From JAFEBO01 sp044221315 (lineage in GTDB: Bacteria; Planctomycetota; Phycisphaerae; Phycisphaerales; UBA1924): a stretch of DNA of 64,000 nucleotides. Shown here piece by piece: positions 16,804 to 25,528 of the stretch. The notes beneath the pieces were generated by a model, which searched no databases, was not told the origin of the DNA, and worked only from the letters and a program-made list of their open reading frames with translations. Numbering within the stretch: position 1 is the first letter of the stretch; each line of letters opens with the position of its first letter. The position numbers were made by a program, and so were the translations under genes. The stretch spans positions 12,970 to 76,969 of the forward strand of contig JBGAPK010000017.1 in assembly GCA_044221315.1 (NCBI GenBank), written 5' to 3'.

Positions 16804-19431
16804 ATGGGGTGGGTCAAGAAACTGGCGCGCGTGTCGTGGCTGTGTGCGGCGTCCTTGGCTGGCGCGGACCAATTCACCGTGGCGCCGGCGGGCGCCGAGA
16901 CTACAGAGCAATCGGCGACGCAACAGGGGCCGCTCGCGGCGGGCGCGCGGTCGTATCAACTGCTGATCATGCCGAGCGAGCTGTCGGCGATTCCGATCGG
17001 CGCGGTGATGACCTCGATCCAGCTGCGCCAGGACAACGGCGCCGGCGTGGGCTGGCCCGCTTCCTCGAGCACGGCGGCATCGTTCGTGGTCAAACTCGGC
17101 ACGTCTTCCCTGACGCCGGGCACGCTGACCACGACCTTCGCGAACAACGTGTCGGGCTCGTTCACGACGGTCTACAACTCGGCGCTCACGTTCGGCGCAA
17201 ACGCGCTGCCCGGCGGGGCGAACACCGGCACGACGCCCGAGGACTTCGGGACGGCGATCGTGTTTACGCAGCCCTACGTGTACGGCGGCGGGGCGCTGCT
17301 GATCGAGATTCGTTCTTCCGGGTTTGTCGGGGCCGCGTCTGTTGCGGGCGATGGCGTTGTCGTCACATCCACGACGATGCGCGGCCTCTTCAGCAACGCG
17401 AGCAGCTCCGCGACGACGGGCACGCTCACGACGGCCATGGTTGTCCGGCTGGGATTTGGTACGACCACGCCGGCGCTCAATCCGGCGGGGACCACCAAGC
17501 TCTATCTGGCGGAGGACTTTGCCGCAACGGCCGCGGGATCGAGCTTTGGTCTGCCCTTTTCGAGCACGGCGGCCTCGATGGAGTCGGTCGTGCTGGGCTC
17601 GGAATTCGACGGGGTCGGGCTGGGGTCCGAATTTGTGGGGATGACGTCGCGCAGCGGGAGTGTGGCGGCGTCTCCCGCGGGACCCGTGATCTACACGGCG
17701 TACGACGTTCAGTTTTCCAGAGCCGTGGTCGCCCCCGGCGCCATGTCCGATCTGCTCGCGTCGAACCGCGCCGGCGACACTGTCACGACGCGCAGCGGCA
17801 TCCTGTCGATACCGGTCAACACGTTTGCCCCGCGCCCCGCGCTCGGAGTGACCGCTCCGTTTTCTTTCGAACTCGCGTTCGGAAAGACCTACTCCTACCG
17901 CGGCGGAAATGTGGACGTGTATGTGTCGCACAACGCCAGTTCACCCTCGAGCGTTCTCTCGACCGAGTCCGCGCTCGAGTCGCACCCGATGTACAACAGC
18001 GTCTTCCAGACCCGCTTCAGCACCAACCAGAGCGCAGGGACCCTGGTCTCGAGTTCCGCGTTCCCCGTCATGCGCCTGAGCGTGGATGCGCAGGCGATCT
18101 CGCCGCGCCTGGCGGCGCAGGGCTCGAACGCGCTAGGCCAGTATTCGGGCCTTCTCGGCAATTCGAGCGTCGTGCAGCAGTGGATCATCGGCGCGGACGA
18201 ACTGTCGGGCATTCCGCCGGGGTCGTTGATCACGTCGCTCAGCGTCCGCGCCTTTCCGGGGCAACCGGCGTGGCCCCCGGCCGACGCCGAGACGACCGAC
18301 TTCGAGGTGTCCCTGTCCGATGCGGGCAGCGCACCCGGCGCGATGAGCACAACCTTCTCAGACAATCAGCGTGGAGCGATTCTGCTCGTGCGCGACGGCG
18401 TGCTGGTGCTGGAGGCGGGCTCGATTCCTGCGGGCTCGACCGGCGTTTTTGGCACGCCCATCGATTTCCAGCGGGGCTACGTCTACGAAGGAGGGAATCT
18501 CTGCGTCACGGTTCGGCATTCGGCGTTCGATCAGGCAGGTCCGCTTCTGGACGCATCCAACCCGGCGGGAGCAAACAAGGTGGTCGTCGCCTCGCCTCGA
18601 ACAGCGATCACGGGGAGCTTTCTTGCGAACGACTCCGGCGCCGCGATCCGCCTTGGGTACACGCCGTCCATCGCGGTTCCGGCCAACAGGTCTTCCAGCG
18701 CCGGCAGCGGGGGAGCGATCGTGTGGAACACGCCGCTCGTGTACCAGGTCCTCGTCGATCAATCGCAGCTCCCCACGATCCCGGTTGGCAGTTCCATCAA
18801 CGGCATCGCATTCCGCATTGATGACGGCGCGGGCGCCGGCTTCGTGACCTGGCCGCCTGCGGTCGCGAGCCTGAACCAGTTTGACGTGGACATCAGTACC
18901 TCGCCGAACACCGCGGCGACCATGAGCAGCACGTTCGCGGCCAACGAGGGACCGAGCAAGACGCCGGTCCATGCCGGCCCGCTCACGCTCCCGGCGGACT
19001 CGATGCCCGTCGTCGGCGCGGACATCGGCGAGCACGGCTTCTTCGTGGAATTCACCAAGCCATTTGTCTATCAGGGCGGGACGATGTGCGTCACGATGCA
19101 CTGCGGCACGTTGTCCGGGGCCGCGTCCGTCGCGTTCGACGCGCAGTCCGGAACCACCGGGTCTGCCGCGCGCCGGTTCGTCGGTTCGAGTTCGGGGACC
19201 ACCGGATTGAGCGTTCCGGTTCCCGTGCTTCGACTGGCGTTCACGCCAAAGCGTGCGTGCGCCGCCGATCTGAACGGCGATGGAGTGGTTGACGATGCCG
19301 ATTTCGTCATTTTCGCGACGGCGTACGACATCCTCCTGACCGGCCTCGGCGATTTCAACTTCGACGGGCAGGTGGACGACACCGATTTCGTGCTGTTCGC
19401 GGCCGCGTACGACCTTTTGATCTGTCCGTGA
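16804..19431 (+). CDS. Large secreted protein of four repeated modules with dockerin tag
   Basis: An 875-residue exported protein. The start has GGAGGG 6 bp upstream, and a signal peptide covers about residues 1-21. Four modules of about 190-200 residues follow, each with the same order: an opening like PSELSAIPIGAVMTSIQLR, a W-P-A-S segment, a P-x-x-MS-x-TFA-x-N segment, and P-x-VY-x-GG-x-L near the end. The C-terminal dockerin pair (DLNGDGVVDDADFVIF and DFNFDGQVDDTDFVLF) is unusual because the linker is short and lacks the conserved GC; it ends LLICP. The protein at 51417 is a paralogue with the same module order. Function unknown; repeats of this kind suggest a structural or adhesive surface protein. 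Confidence 0.85.
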   Translation: MGWVKKLARVSWLCAASLAGADQFTVAPAGAETTEQSATQQGPLAAGARSYQLLIMPSELSAIPIGAVMTSIQLRQDNGAGVGWPASSSTAASFVVKLGTSSLTPGTLTTTFANNVSGSFTTVYNSALTFGANALPGGANTGTTPEDFGTAIVFTQPYVYGGGALLIEIRSSGFVGAASVAGDGVVVTSTTMRGLFSNASSSATTGTLTTAMVVRLGFGTTTPALNPAGTTKLYLAEDFAATAAGSSFGLPFSSTAASMESVVLGSEFDGVGLGSEFVGMTSRSGSVAASPAGPVIYTAYDVQFSRAVVAPGAMSDLLASNRAGDTVTTRSGILSIPVNTFAPRPALGVTAPFSFELAFGKTYSYRGGNVDVYVSHNASSPSSVLSTESALESHPMYNSVFQTRFSTNQSAGTLVSSSAFPVMRLSVDAQAISPRLAAQGSNALGQYSGLLGNSSVVQQWIIGADELSGIPPGSLITSLSVRAFPGQPAWPPADAETTDFEVSLSDAGSAPGAMSTTFSDNQRGAILLVRDGVLVLEAGSIPAGSTGVFGTPIDFQRGYVYEGGNLCVTVRHSAFDQAGPLLDASNPAGANKVVVASPRTAITGSFLANDSGAAIRLGYTPSIAVPANRSSSAGSGGAIVWNTPLVYQVLVDQSQLPTIPVGSSINGIAFRIDDGAGAGFVTWPPAVASLNQFDVDISTSPNTAATMSSTFAANEGPSKTPVHAGPLTLPADSMPVVGADIGEHGFFVEFTKPFVYQGGTMCVTMHCGTLSGAASVAFDAQSGTTGSAARRFVGSSSGTTGLSVPVPVLRLAFTPKRACAADLNGDGVVDDADFVIFATAYDILLTGLGDFNFDGQVDDTDFVLFAAAYDLLICP

Positions 19432-19800
19432 TGCTGGACGGCCGGGCGCGGGTCCCCGCAAAGCTCCAAGAATGGCTCCATTGAATTGCGGGCACGCGGG
19501 GGAAATCATGCGGCGCACGCTTGCGGCATCGGGCGATCCCTGTCGCGAGTGCGCGATTCGAGGCAGGCCAACCCGGACTTCGAGTAGTCGCAACGCATTG
19601 GCGAGCTGTCGCAACGCGCGAGCAATCCGGATTGACGCGATTCGCATTCAGCCGGCGCGAAGCGCGGAGCGCCCGGTTGATGTCGGCCGGCGGCAGGCGC
19701 CAAGATGCGAAAGATGATCGATCGAACACGCCGGGAGGCGCTGCCGTTGGAACGCCGTGTGGTTGCGACTCCGCCGCTTTTCAACGGTTCTGGACGCCAC
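19432..19800. other. Non-coding gap before the lipoprotein operon
   Basis: No frame here has convincing codon bias, a ribosome site or a recognisable motif. The stretch separates the modular protein from the lipoprotein promoter. No terminator hairpin with a T-run was found. Confidence 0.6.
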
Positions 19801-19835
19801 TTGACTTTCGCCCGCAGTATGTTAGTATAAACTAG
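19801..19835 (+). promoter_or_regulatory. Sigma-70-like promoter of the lipoprotein operon
   Basis: TTGACT at 19801-19806 and TAGTAT at 19823-19828 with a 16-bp spacer resemble -35 and -10 boxes. The AT-rich patch stands out in GC-rich surroundings. A small inverted repeat, TAGT-N4-ACTA (19823-19834), overlaps the -10 and could be an operator. Confidence 0.6.
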
Positions 19836-19851
19836 CATAATGGAGACTGCC

Positions 19852-20250
19852 ATGCGATTCCCCATCTCGTTCGTTGTGGTCGGTGCGCTTCTCCTGGGCA
19901 GTTCGACGGGCTGCCAGACGCAGCCGAAGCAGGAAGACATCCCGACCAAACAGTCGGCGCTCACGCCCGGCGGCGTCAAGCTGAATCTCGTCAAGGACAA
20001 GACCACCCAGGCGGAAGTGCAGGAGGCTTTCGGGCCTCCCGATCTCGTCACCCACAAGGACGGTCAGCAGATCTGGACGTACGACAAGACGAACTTCGAC
20101 TACGAGAAGCGTTCGGACTACGCCACGCTGATTCTGATCGGCCAGGGGGGCGACCGCGTCCGCTCGAGCTCGAAGTCCACGATGCTCATCGTCTACTTCA
20201 ACGACAAGGACATCGTGACCGACTATCGCCTCAGCGCGATCAAGTACTGA
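19852..20250 (+). CDS. BamE/SmpA-like lipoprotein
   Basis: A 132-residue lipoprotein. The start at 19852 has GGAG 8 bp upstream; an ATG 12 bp earlier sits almost at the predicted transcription start and is less likely. The signal ends in a lipobox-like SSTGC (Cys21). The mature part matches the SmpA/OmlA/BamE pattern: NLVKDKTTQAEVQEAFGPPD, then IWTYDK and MLIVYFNDKDIVTDYRLS. BamE belongs to the outer-membrane beta-barrel assembly complex; many related lipoproteins have other roles, so only the fold is claimed. First gene of a four-lipoprotein operon. Confidence 0.8.
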   Translation: MRFPISFVVVGALLLGSSTGCQTQPKQEDIPTKQSALTPGGVKLNLVKDKTTQAEVQEAFGPPDLVTHKDGQQIWTYDKTNFDYEKRSDYATLILIGQGGDRVRSSSKSTMLIVYFNDKDIVTDYRLSAIKY

Positions 20251-20269
20251 TTGCAGGAGAGAGCACGCC

Positions 20270-20653
20270 ATGAAGACGACGATTCTCGCGCTCGTCCTTC
20301 TCGCCGGCGCTCTGCCGGCGTGCCAGACCGAAACGCTCTATTCCCAATCGGCCCTCAACGCCCTCCAGACCCGCGAGTTCGATCACCCGTTCGATCCGAC
20401 CTACGACGCGGCGGTGGGGGCGCTCTTCGATCTCGGCTACACCGTCCGATCCTCGGACAAGCGGGGCGGATTCCTCAGCGCCGTCCGGAGCGGCGAGGTG
20501 GTGCAGATCAAGCTCGATCAGCAGGGGAGCAACCGAACCTCAGTGCGCGTGAGCACGGGCACGTCGGGCCAGACTCACGTCAACAAGCAGCAGATCGACC
20601 AGATTCTCGACACGATCGACCGGCGACTGAACGTGGAAGCGGGTGCACGCTGA
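20270..20653 (+). CDS. Small lipoprotein, GY-x-x-x-x-SD family (first of three related)
   Basis: A 127-residue lipoprotein with lipobox LPAC (Cys18). The mature part reads REFDHPFDPTYDAAVGALFD, then LGYTVRSSDKRGGFLSAVR. Its order (start strand, Ala-rich helix, D-x-GY strand, S-D-x-x-x-G turn) is shared with the next two gene products and resembles helix-grip lipoproteins of the BamC kind. The C-terminal half carries a predicted helix (QQIDQILDTIDRRL). It lies 19 bp after the BamE-like gene and its stop overlaps the next start (TGATG). Confidence 0.78.
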   Translation: MKTTILALVLLAGALPACQTETLYSQSALNALQTREFDHPFDPTYDAAVGALFDLGYTVRSSDKRGGFLSAVRSGEVVQIKLDQQGSNRTSVRVSTGTSGQTHVNKQQIDQILDTIDRRLNVEAGAR

Positions 20654-21159
20654 TGCGCCCTTCCGGCGTCATTGCGGCGCTGGCGATGTGCGGCGCGCTC
20701 GGTTGCGAGTCCGCGCCCGATCGGACCGCCACGCAATGGGGCGCGATCGAAACCTGCGAAGTTCCGGGCGCAAGAGACGACGTGCTCCGCGCCGCGAGCG
20801 CAGTCATCCTGGACGAGGGCTATTTCTTCATCGCCTCCGACCACGAGGCGGGGCTGGTCACGGGCGCGCGCGTGCCCGGTTCGCAGCAGGACCACTACCG
20901 GCGCACCGGCGGGATGCACGAGTCCCCCATGTTCGACAGCGTGTGCCTCTGGGTTTGTGAAAGCGGCGCTTCCGGGTCACAGGTTCGCGTTCAGTTCTAC
21001 GACCGGGGGCGCCACATCGCCAGCCGCGAGCGGGTCCTGGCCTTCTGGAACTCGGTTCAGAAGCGAATGCTCAAGCCGGGAGCACCGGCCGCGGAGCACG
21101 CGGCGGGAGTGGGGCGCGCGGAGCGAGCGAGGGAATCGCGGAAGGCGGCCGGAGCGTGA
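20653..21159 (+). CDS. Small lipoprotein, GY-x-x-x-x-SD family (second of three related)
   Basis: A 168-residue lipoprotein with a short signal ending LGC (Cys18). The mature region follows the same plan as its neighbours: CEVPGARDDVLRAASAVILD, then EGYFFIASDHEAGLVTGARV and a later strand (SQVRVQFYDRG) with a helix (FWNSVQKRML). The C-terminal ~30 residues are Ala/Arg-rich and may be unstructured. It overlaps the previous gene (TGATG) and the next (GTGA), so the three are translationally coupled. Function unknown. Confidence 0.75.
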   Translation: MRPSGVIAALAMCGALGCESAPDRTATQWGAIETCEVPGARDDVLRAASAVILDEGYFFIASDHEAGLVTGARVPGSQQDHYRRTGGMHESPMFDSVCLWVCESGASGSQVRVQFYDRGRHIASRERVLAFWNSVQKRMLKPGAPAAEHAAGVGRAERARESRKAAGA

Positions 21160-21686
21160 TCCGACACACAGCCATCGCCCGGGGTTGCTTGGCTCTCCTG
21201 TGCGCCGTCACGGCAATCGGTCTCTGCGGATGCTCCACCCCTCAACCAATGACCATCACCCAGAACGACGCGCTTCAGGTGCGGGAGGTCGACGTTGGGC
21301 AGGATCGCGCTTTTTCTCAGGCGACCAACGCAATGATCGATGCGGGTTACCAGGTGGAGGTATCCGATTCGGCCGCCGGACTTCTGACCGGCGAGAAGCG
21401 TCAGGATCCCGCCGTCGCGACCAATGTCGCCATCATTCTCCTGAGCGCGATCGCCTCGCGCGGCATGTTTGTTCAGGACCAGCCCCCGGACTATCACGCC
21501 GTCTGCCTGCAGATCACCCCGACCGGTCCGGGCCGGTCCAGCGTCCGATTCCGCCCGTTCGTGAACGGGCAGGCCCTGAGCGCGGCCGACCCCGCGGCAC
21601 AGAAGACGGTCGAGGAACTCTGGACTCTGATGCAGCGTCAGGGACTGATGAAGGAGCCTCCGGCACCGGGACCGACGTCCCAGTAA
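21156..21686 (+). CDS. Small lipoprotein, GY-x-x-x-x-SD family (third of three related)
   Basis: A 176-residue lipoprotein that starts at a GTG overlapping the upstream stop. The signal ends in LCGC (Cys26). The mature part reads LQVREVDVGQDRAFSQATNA, then MIDAGYQVEVSDSAAGLLTG, matching the pattern of the two genes before it, with a later SSVRFRPFVNG strand and a helix (KTVEELWTLMQRQG). A hydrophobic stretch (NVAIILLSAIASRG) interrupts the middle. Last gene of the operon; the 43 bp after it separate it from a convergent PEP-CTERM gene. Confidence 0.75.
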   Translation: MIRHTAIARGCLALLCAVTAIGLCGCSTPQPMTITQNDALQVREVDVGQDRAFSQATNAMIDAGYQVEVSDSAAGLLTGEKRQDPAVATNVAIILLSAIASRGMFVQDQPPDYHAVCLQITPTGPGRSSVRFRPFVNGQALSAADPAAQKTVEELWTLMQRQGLMKEPPAPGPTSQ

Positions 21687-21729
21687 CGGCGCGGAAGTCT
21701 GGTCCCCATATGGCGTGTCGTTCCGGACC

Positions 21730-22416
21730 TCAATTCCGCCGCCGACGGCGCGCCACGATCGCTCCCAACCCCAACACAAGAGCCGCTCCGGGCGCCGGAA
21801 TCGTCTCCGATGCGTCGCTGCCCGGCATGATGATCGTGCCGTCGCCGAAGATGGAAAGGTCCAGCTGCATCTTGATCAGAATGTCGTGATGCGTTGTGTG
21901 CGTATCCATCCCCGTCGGACCAACGTTGAAGGGGTACAAACCCGGCCCGGGACTTCCGTAAGTGACAACCGGAAGGAACACGCTGGTGAATCCCGAGTCG
22001 ATGAGCGTGTTGGCGCTGACCAGACATCCCAGCGTCGAGTCCATGACCCCATCGATGGAGTGCGTCGCAGCGTAATGACCGGGCAGACAGTCGAACGCCT
22101 GCGTGAGCGTCAATCGCATATCGGTCTTGTGCACCGGCGACCAGTCGAACGCGTGGATGCTGAGGTTCGTGATCTTCAGCGAGAACATGCTCCCGTTGTG
22201 GGAAGCCATCACGTCGCCCTGAATAGAACCGCGGCCCGCCGGGTTATTGAACACGAACGGCATCAGCAGGGTATTAGTATTGAGCAGCGTGCCGGGTCCC
22301 TGGAACCAGGTGTTGTTTTCAAAATCGCCGCTCAGCGACAGGCTCGCGCCCTGCGCAATACCCAGCGCGCAATGGAGCACGGCAACGCCCACCAGCACGC
22401 TCGTGCAAATTCTCAT
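21730..22416 (-). CDS. Secreted PEP-CTERM-like protein
   Basis: A 228-residue exported protein. The ATG at 22416 has GGGAGAG upstream and begins a signal peptide (MRICTSVLVG...QGAS). Longer in-frame extension upstream has no signal character. The body is beta-rich with no known domain. Near the end, THHDILIKMQLDLSIFGDGT precedes the tail (ETIPAPGAALVLGLGAIVA then RRRRR), a PEP-CTERM sorting signal. It is divergent from the dockerin gene at 22750, with 333 bp between the starts holding no other gene. Confidence 0.82.
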   Translation of the reverse strand: MRICTSVLVGVAVLHCALGIAQGASLSLSGDFENNTWFQGPGTLLNTNTLLMPFVFNNPAGRGSIQGDVMASHNGSMFSLKITNLSIHAFDWSPVHKTDMRLTLTQAFDCLPGHYAATHSIDGVMDSTLGCLVSANTLIDSGFTSVFLPVVTYGSPGPGLYPFNVGPTGMDTHTTHHDILIKMQLDLSIFGDGTIIMPGSDASETIPAPGAALVLGLGAIVARRRRRN

Positions 22417-22749
22417 CTCTCTCCCATTTGAGACCGCGGAATTTCCAACGGAGGGGGTGGACAGTCTCGATCTCCCGGGAGAGTCTGCGGCTCCCGCCCT
22501 TCCATCTTGCAGTGCCGGCGAAGATATTGACGAATTCCAACCGAACAGTCCCGCCGGGTCGGCGAAGAGGGCGATGCGTTCGCCGTTTCCAGCCGAGCCG
22601 CCGCAGCAGATTCGTGCCCGCACGCCCGCCCGAATCTCCGATTTTCGTTGAATCTCGGCGTGGATCGGGTATCTTCGTGACCCCGCGGGCTCCCGAATAT
22701 TGGAGGGTGCGCGGGGTCGCGGTCGTGCAAATTCCACAGAGAGGTCCCC

Positions 22750-23787
22750 ATGCCAAGCGGTGTGTTTTCGAGTTCGCGGGGGTCATCCCTTACCCTTGTT
22801 CTTCTTGGTGTTGCGATGAGTCCGTCGACGCTTCGGGCGGGCGTCGCATACCGCTTCTCCGGCGGCATCGTTGATTCGCGCGGCAGCACACGCATCATCG
22901 ATCAGTCCTTCGATCGTTCCGACGCCGGCGGGCAGGGGAACGTGCAATTCCACGAGTTTCCGCCGCTCTCGGACGAGAGCCGCAACATGTCGGCCACGTC
23001 CTCGGCCGGGCCCGGCTATCTCTCGGCGTCGTCGCACGCCGACTTCACGAAGCCCTGGCTCGGAGGAGGAAACTTCAACGAGTCGTTGTCCGGGGGCGCG
23101 TTCGCGGGTGTGACGTGGGACGATGTGTTCATCGGCGGGCCACCCGGAACAATCTCCACGAAGTTCTTTGTCCATCTGAGCGGCGTGCTCATCACCGAAG
23201 CGTCGATCGAGGCCAACTCATCGAGCAATGTGCAGCTGTCGTTCTACTACAACAACGACAACGTCGGAGGCGGCCTGTACGGGTTGAGCGAATACGCCGG
23301 CAATCTGACTGTCACCGAGAGCGGCCCACTCGTGGGCTTCTCGGGAAACGATGTGATCACGGGCCCGACGATCGTCGTTCCGACCAACACACCCCTCAAG
23401 ATCGGTATCGGGATGTCGGTATACGCGGCGGTCGGCGCCCCTTACTCCGTTCTTTCGAACTCCGCCTCGAACGCCGATTTCTCGCACACACTGACGCTCG
23501 CGACCGATCGCCCGGTCTTCGATCTGCCGCCGGGCTACACCGCCAACAGCGCGCAGGCAGGGATCGTGAACAACTTCTTCGTCAAACCCTGCCCGGGAGA
23601 TCTGAACGGCGATCGTCAAGTGGACGACGCGGACTTCTCCATCTTCGTCGTTGGGTACAACATCCTCGATTGCGCCGACCCCGCGATGGCGCCGGGCTGC
23701 CCCGCCGATCTCGACCACAACGCCGTGGTCGATGACGCCGATTTCAGCACGTTCGTCGTCGCGTACGACGCTCTCGTCTGCCCATGA
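22750..23787 (+). CDS. Secreted dockerin-tagged protein
   Basis: A 345-residue exported protein with a signal peptide through about residue 30 (SLTLVLLGVAMSPSTLRA). The body is Ser/Asn/Gly-rich and beta-rich with no recognised domain. The C-terminal dockerin pair is typical: DLNGDRQVDDADFSIF, a Cys-bearing linker (LDCADPAMAPGC), DLDHNAVVDDADFSTF and the end ALVCP. The start is preceded by AGAGG. Its stop overlaps an ATG of the next long frame, but the true rhodanese start lies about 250 bp further on. Confidence 0.83.
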   Translation: MPSGVFSSSRGSSLTLVLLGVAMSPSTLRAGVAYRFSGGIVDSRGSTRIIDQSFDRSDAGGQGNVQFHEFPPLSDESRNMSATSSAGPGYLSASSHADFTKPWLGGGNFNESLSGGAFAGVTWDDVFIGGPPGTISTKFFVHLSGVLITEASIEANSSSNVQLSFYYNNDNVGGGLYGLSEYAGNLTVTESGPLVGFSGNDVITGPTIVVPTNTPLKIGIGMSVYAAVGAPYSVLSNSASNADFSHTLTLATDRPVFDLPPGYTANSAQAGIVNNFFVKPCPGDLNGDRQVDDADFSIFVVGYNILDCADPAMAPGCPADLDHNAVVDDADFSTFVVAYDALVCP

Positions 23788-24035
23788 CGCGCGACCGCGC
23801 ATTGACACGAGGAGTTCGTCCCAGGTCGAGCGCCTTGCGGACTCGGCGTGGTTGCTCGGCTTCCGAAGTTCAGGCCCCGGAATCAGCAGGCTGTTCCCGA
23901 CAGGCGCCGACCGGCCCGCGCCCGGCGTATGCTCGGTGGCGCCCGCGCTTTCAGAGCCGGCTCGTCCGTCGCCGGGCCGGTGGAGACAGCCTTCCCGAGC
24001 GGGTCTTCGGGCGCCTCGCCGAGGAGTGTGCCTTC

Positions 24036-25268
24036 GTGGCAGAGCGACCCAATGAACAAGTGCTGAAGACGGCAGAACTGCTTGCTCGGCTGGAGCGCGG
24101 CGAACGGTTTTTCGTCGTGGATGTGCGCAACCGCGATGAGTTCGAACGCTTCCGGCTCGAGGGCCGATCCGATGTCCCAGCCGTCAACATCCCGTATTTC
24201 GAGATGCTCGAGCTCGGCGGCAAGGACGACATGCTCGACTCGGTGGTCGCTTATTCCGAACGAGAACTCGCGCACCGGCTGCCGCGTGATCTGCCGGTCC
24301 TGGCGGTTTGTGCCAAGGGAGATACCTCGGAGTACGTCGCGCAGGGCCTGCGTCGATTGGGATTCGCCTGCGCGAATCTCCGTGGGGGCATAAAGGCCTG
24401 GGGCGAGCACTACGAGACGCGGGCCCTGGTCGAAGAGGCCGACCTCTCTATCCACCAGATCAGCCGGTCCGCGCGGGGATGCTTGAGCTACGTGGTTGCG
24501 AGCGCAGGTCGCGCGATCGTGATCGATCCCCTCCGCCATCTCCATCCTTATCTCGATCTGGCCCGCGAGAAGGGGCTGACGATCGAATCCGTGATTGACA
24601 CCCACGGCCACGCCGATCACATCAGCGGCGCGTTAGCTCTTGCCGCGAAAACCGGCTCGTCGTACTACCTCCACCCCTACGACGCGATCCACCCGATCGA
24701 CATCGTGCCTGCCACGATCGACTACAAGTACATCAGGGAAGGGCAGGTCTTTCGCGTCGGACGCCACGAACTCAAGGCCCTTCACATCCCGGGCCACACG
24801 CTCGGCCTGGTCGCGCTCCAGCTCGAAGACAGGTATCTCTTCACCGGCGACAGCGTGTTCATCCGATCGATCGCGAGACCCGACCTCGGCGGAAAGGCCG
24901 ACGCCTGGGCGCCAATTCACGCCCGTTCGCTCCGAAGACTGCTCGGACTGCCTGGAAAAATCTCCGTGCTGCCCGGCCACTTCAGCAGCCTGGCCGAGGG
25001 CGATCACTCGGGGCGCTTCGCGGCCTCTCTTGATGAACTCAAGAAACACAACGACGGACTTGTCGTCCTCCAACGCGAGACCGAGGCGGGCTTCGTCCGC
25101 TACCTGCTCGAAAGCCTGCCCCGCTTTATCCCGGAGTACGTTGACATAAAGCGGGTAAACGCCGGTTTGCTGGCCCCCGACGAGGACGGAGCCGCAGCAT
25201 TGGAAACGGGCAAGAATATCTGCGCGCTCTCGCAGGCCTACGCGACGCGCAGCGGAGCAAACGCATGA
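24036..25268 (+). CDS. Rhodanese-metallo-beta-lactamase protein (persulfide/sulfur handling)
   Basis: A 410-residue cytoplasmic protein. The GTG at 24036 has GAGGAG 9 bp upstream; the longer frame adds an Arg-rich tract not expected here. Residues 8-128 are a rhodanese domain with active-site Cys92 in VCAKGDTS. Residues 140-390 are a metallo-beta-lactamase domain with THGHADH (190-195), HIPGHTLG, FTGDSVF and LPGHF, as in persulfide dioxygenase and glyoxalase II relatives. The usual order is lactamase then rhodanese; here the rhodanese comes first. It is coupled to a tusA-type gene (ATGA) and then a dsrE2 gene, so it should move or oxidise sulfane sulfur. Confidence 0.88.
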   Translation: MAERPNEQVLKTAELLARLERGERFFVVDVRNRDEFERFRLEGRSDVPAVNIPYFEMLELGGKDDMLDSVVAYSERELAHRLPRDLPVLAVCAKGDTSEYVAQGLRRLGFACANLRGGIKAWGEHYETRALVEEADLSIHQISRSARGCLSYVVASAGRAIVIDPLRHLHPYLDLAREKGLTIESVIDTHGHADHISGALALAAKTGSSYYLHPYDAIHPIDIVPATIDYKYIREGQVFRVGRHELKALHIPGHTLGLVALQLEDRYLFTGDSVFIRSIARPDLGGKADAWAPIHARSLRRLLGLPGKISVLPGHFSSLAEGDHSGRFAASLDELKKHNDGLVVLQRETEAGFVRYLLESLPRFIPEYVDIKRVNAGLLAPDEDGAAALETGKNICALSQAYATRSGANA

Positions 25269-25516
25269 GCCGGAACTTCGACAAGGTTTTCGACGCGCGC
25301 GGCATGAACTGCCCCATGCCCCTGGTCAACGCCCGCAAGGAGATCGGGACGCTCCAGCCCGGCCAGGTTCTCAAGGTGCTCGCGAGCGACCGGGGCTCGG
25401 TCGCCGACTTCCAGGGCTGGGCGAAGATCGCGAAGAACATGGAACTGGTCGGCCAGGAGACCGAGTCGGTGGACGGCGCCACGCTGTACGTGCATTTCGT
25501 GAAACGGACGGCCTGA
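25265..25516 (+). CDS. TusA-family sulfur carrier protein
   Basis: An 83-residue protein of the TusA/SirA/YeeD family. The conserved Cys-Pro motif (DARGMNCPMPLVNARKEI, Cys16) is the persulfide-carrying site. The rest fits the two-layer fold (GQVLKVLASDRGSVADF, then AKNMELVGQ). It overlaps the upstream rhodanese-lactamase stop and is 12 bp before the DsrE2 gene. In sulfur-oxidising operons TusA receives sulfur from a rhodanese and passes it to DsrE-type proteins, which matches this gene order. Confidence 0.92.
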   Translation: MSRNFDKVFDARGMNCPMPLVNARKEIGTLQPGQVLKVLASDRGSVADFQGWAKIAKNMELVGQETESVDGATLYVHFVKRTA

Positions 25517-25528
25517 GGAGAGATCGCA

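Noticed and set aside
23784..24035. Longer N-terminus of the rhodanese-lactamase protein
   Set aside because: The extra 84 residues are Arg/Ser/Pro-rich with no domain, and a GTG with GAGGAG fits the start of the rhodanese domain.
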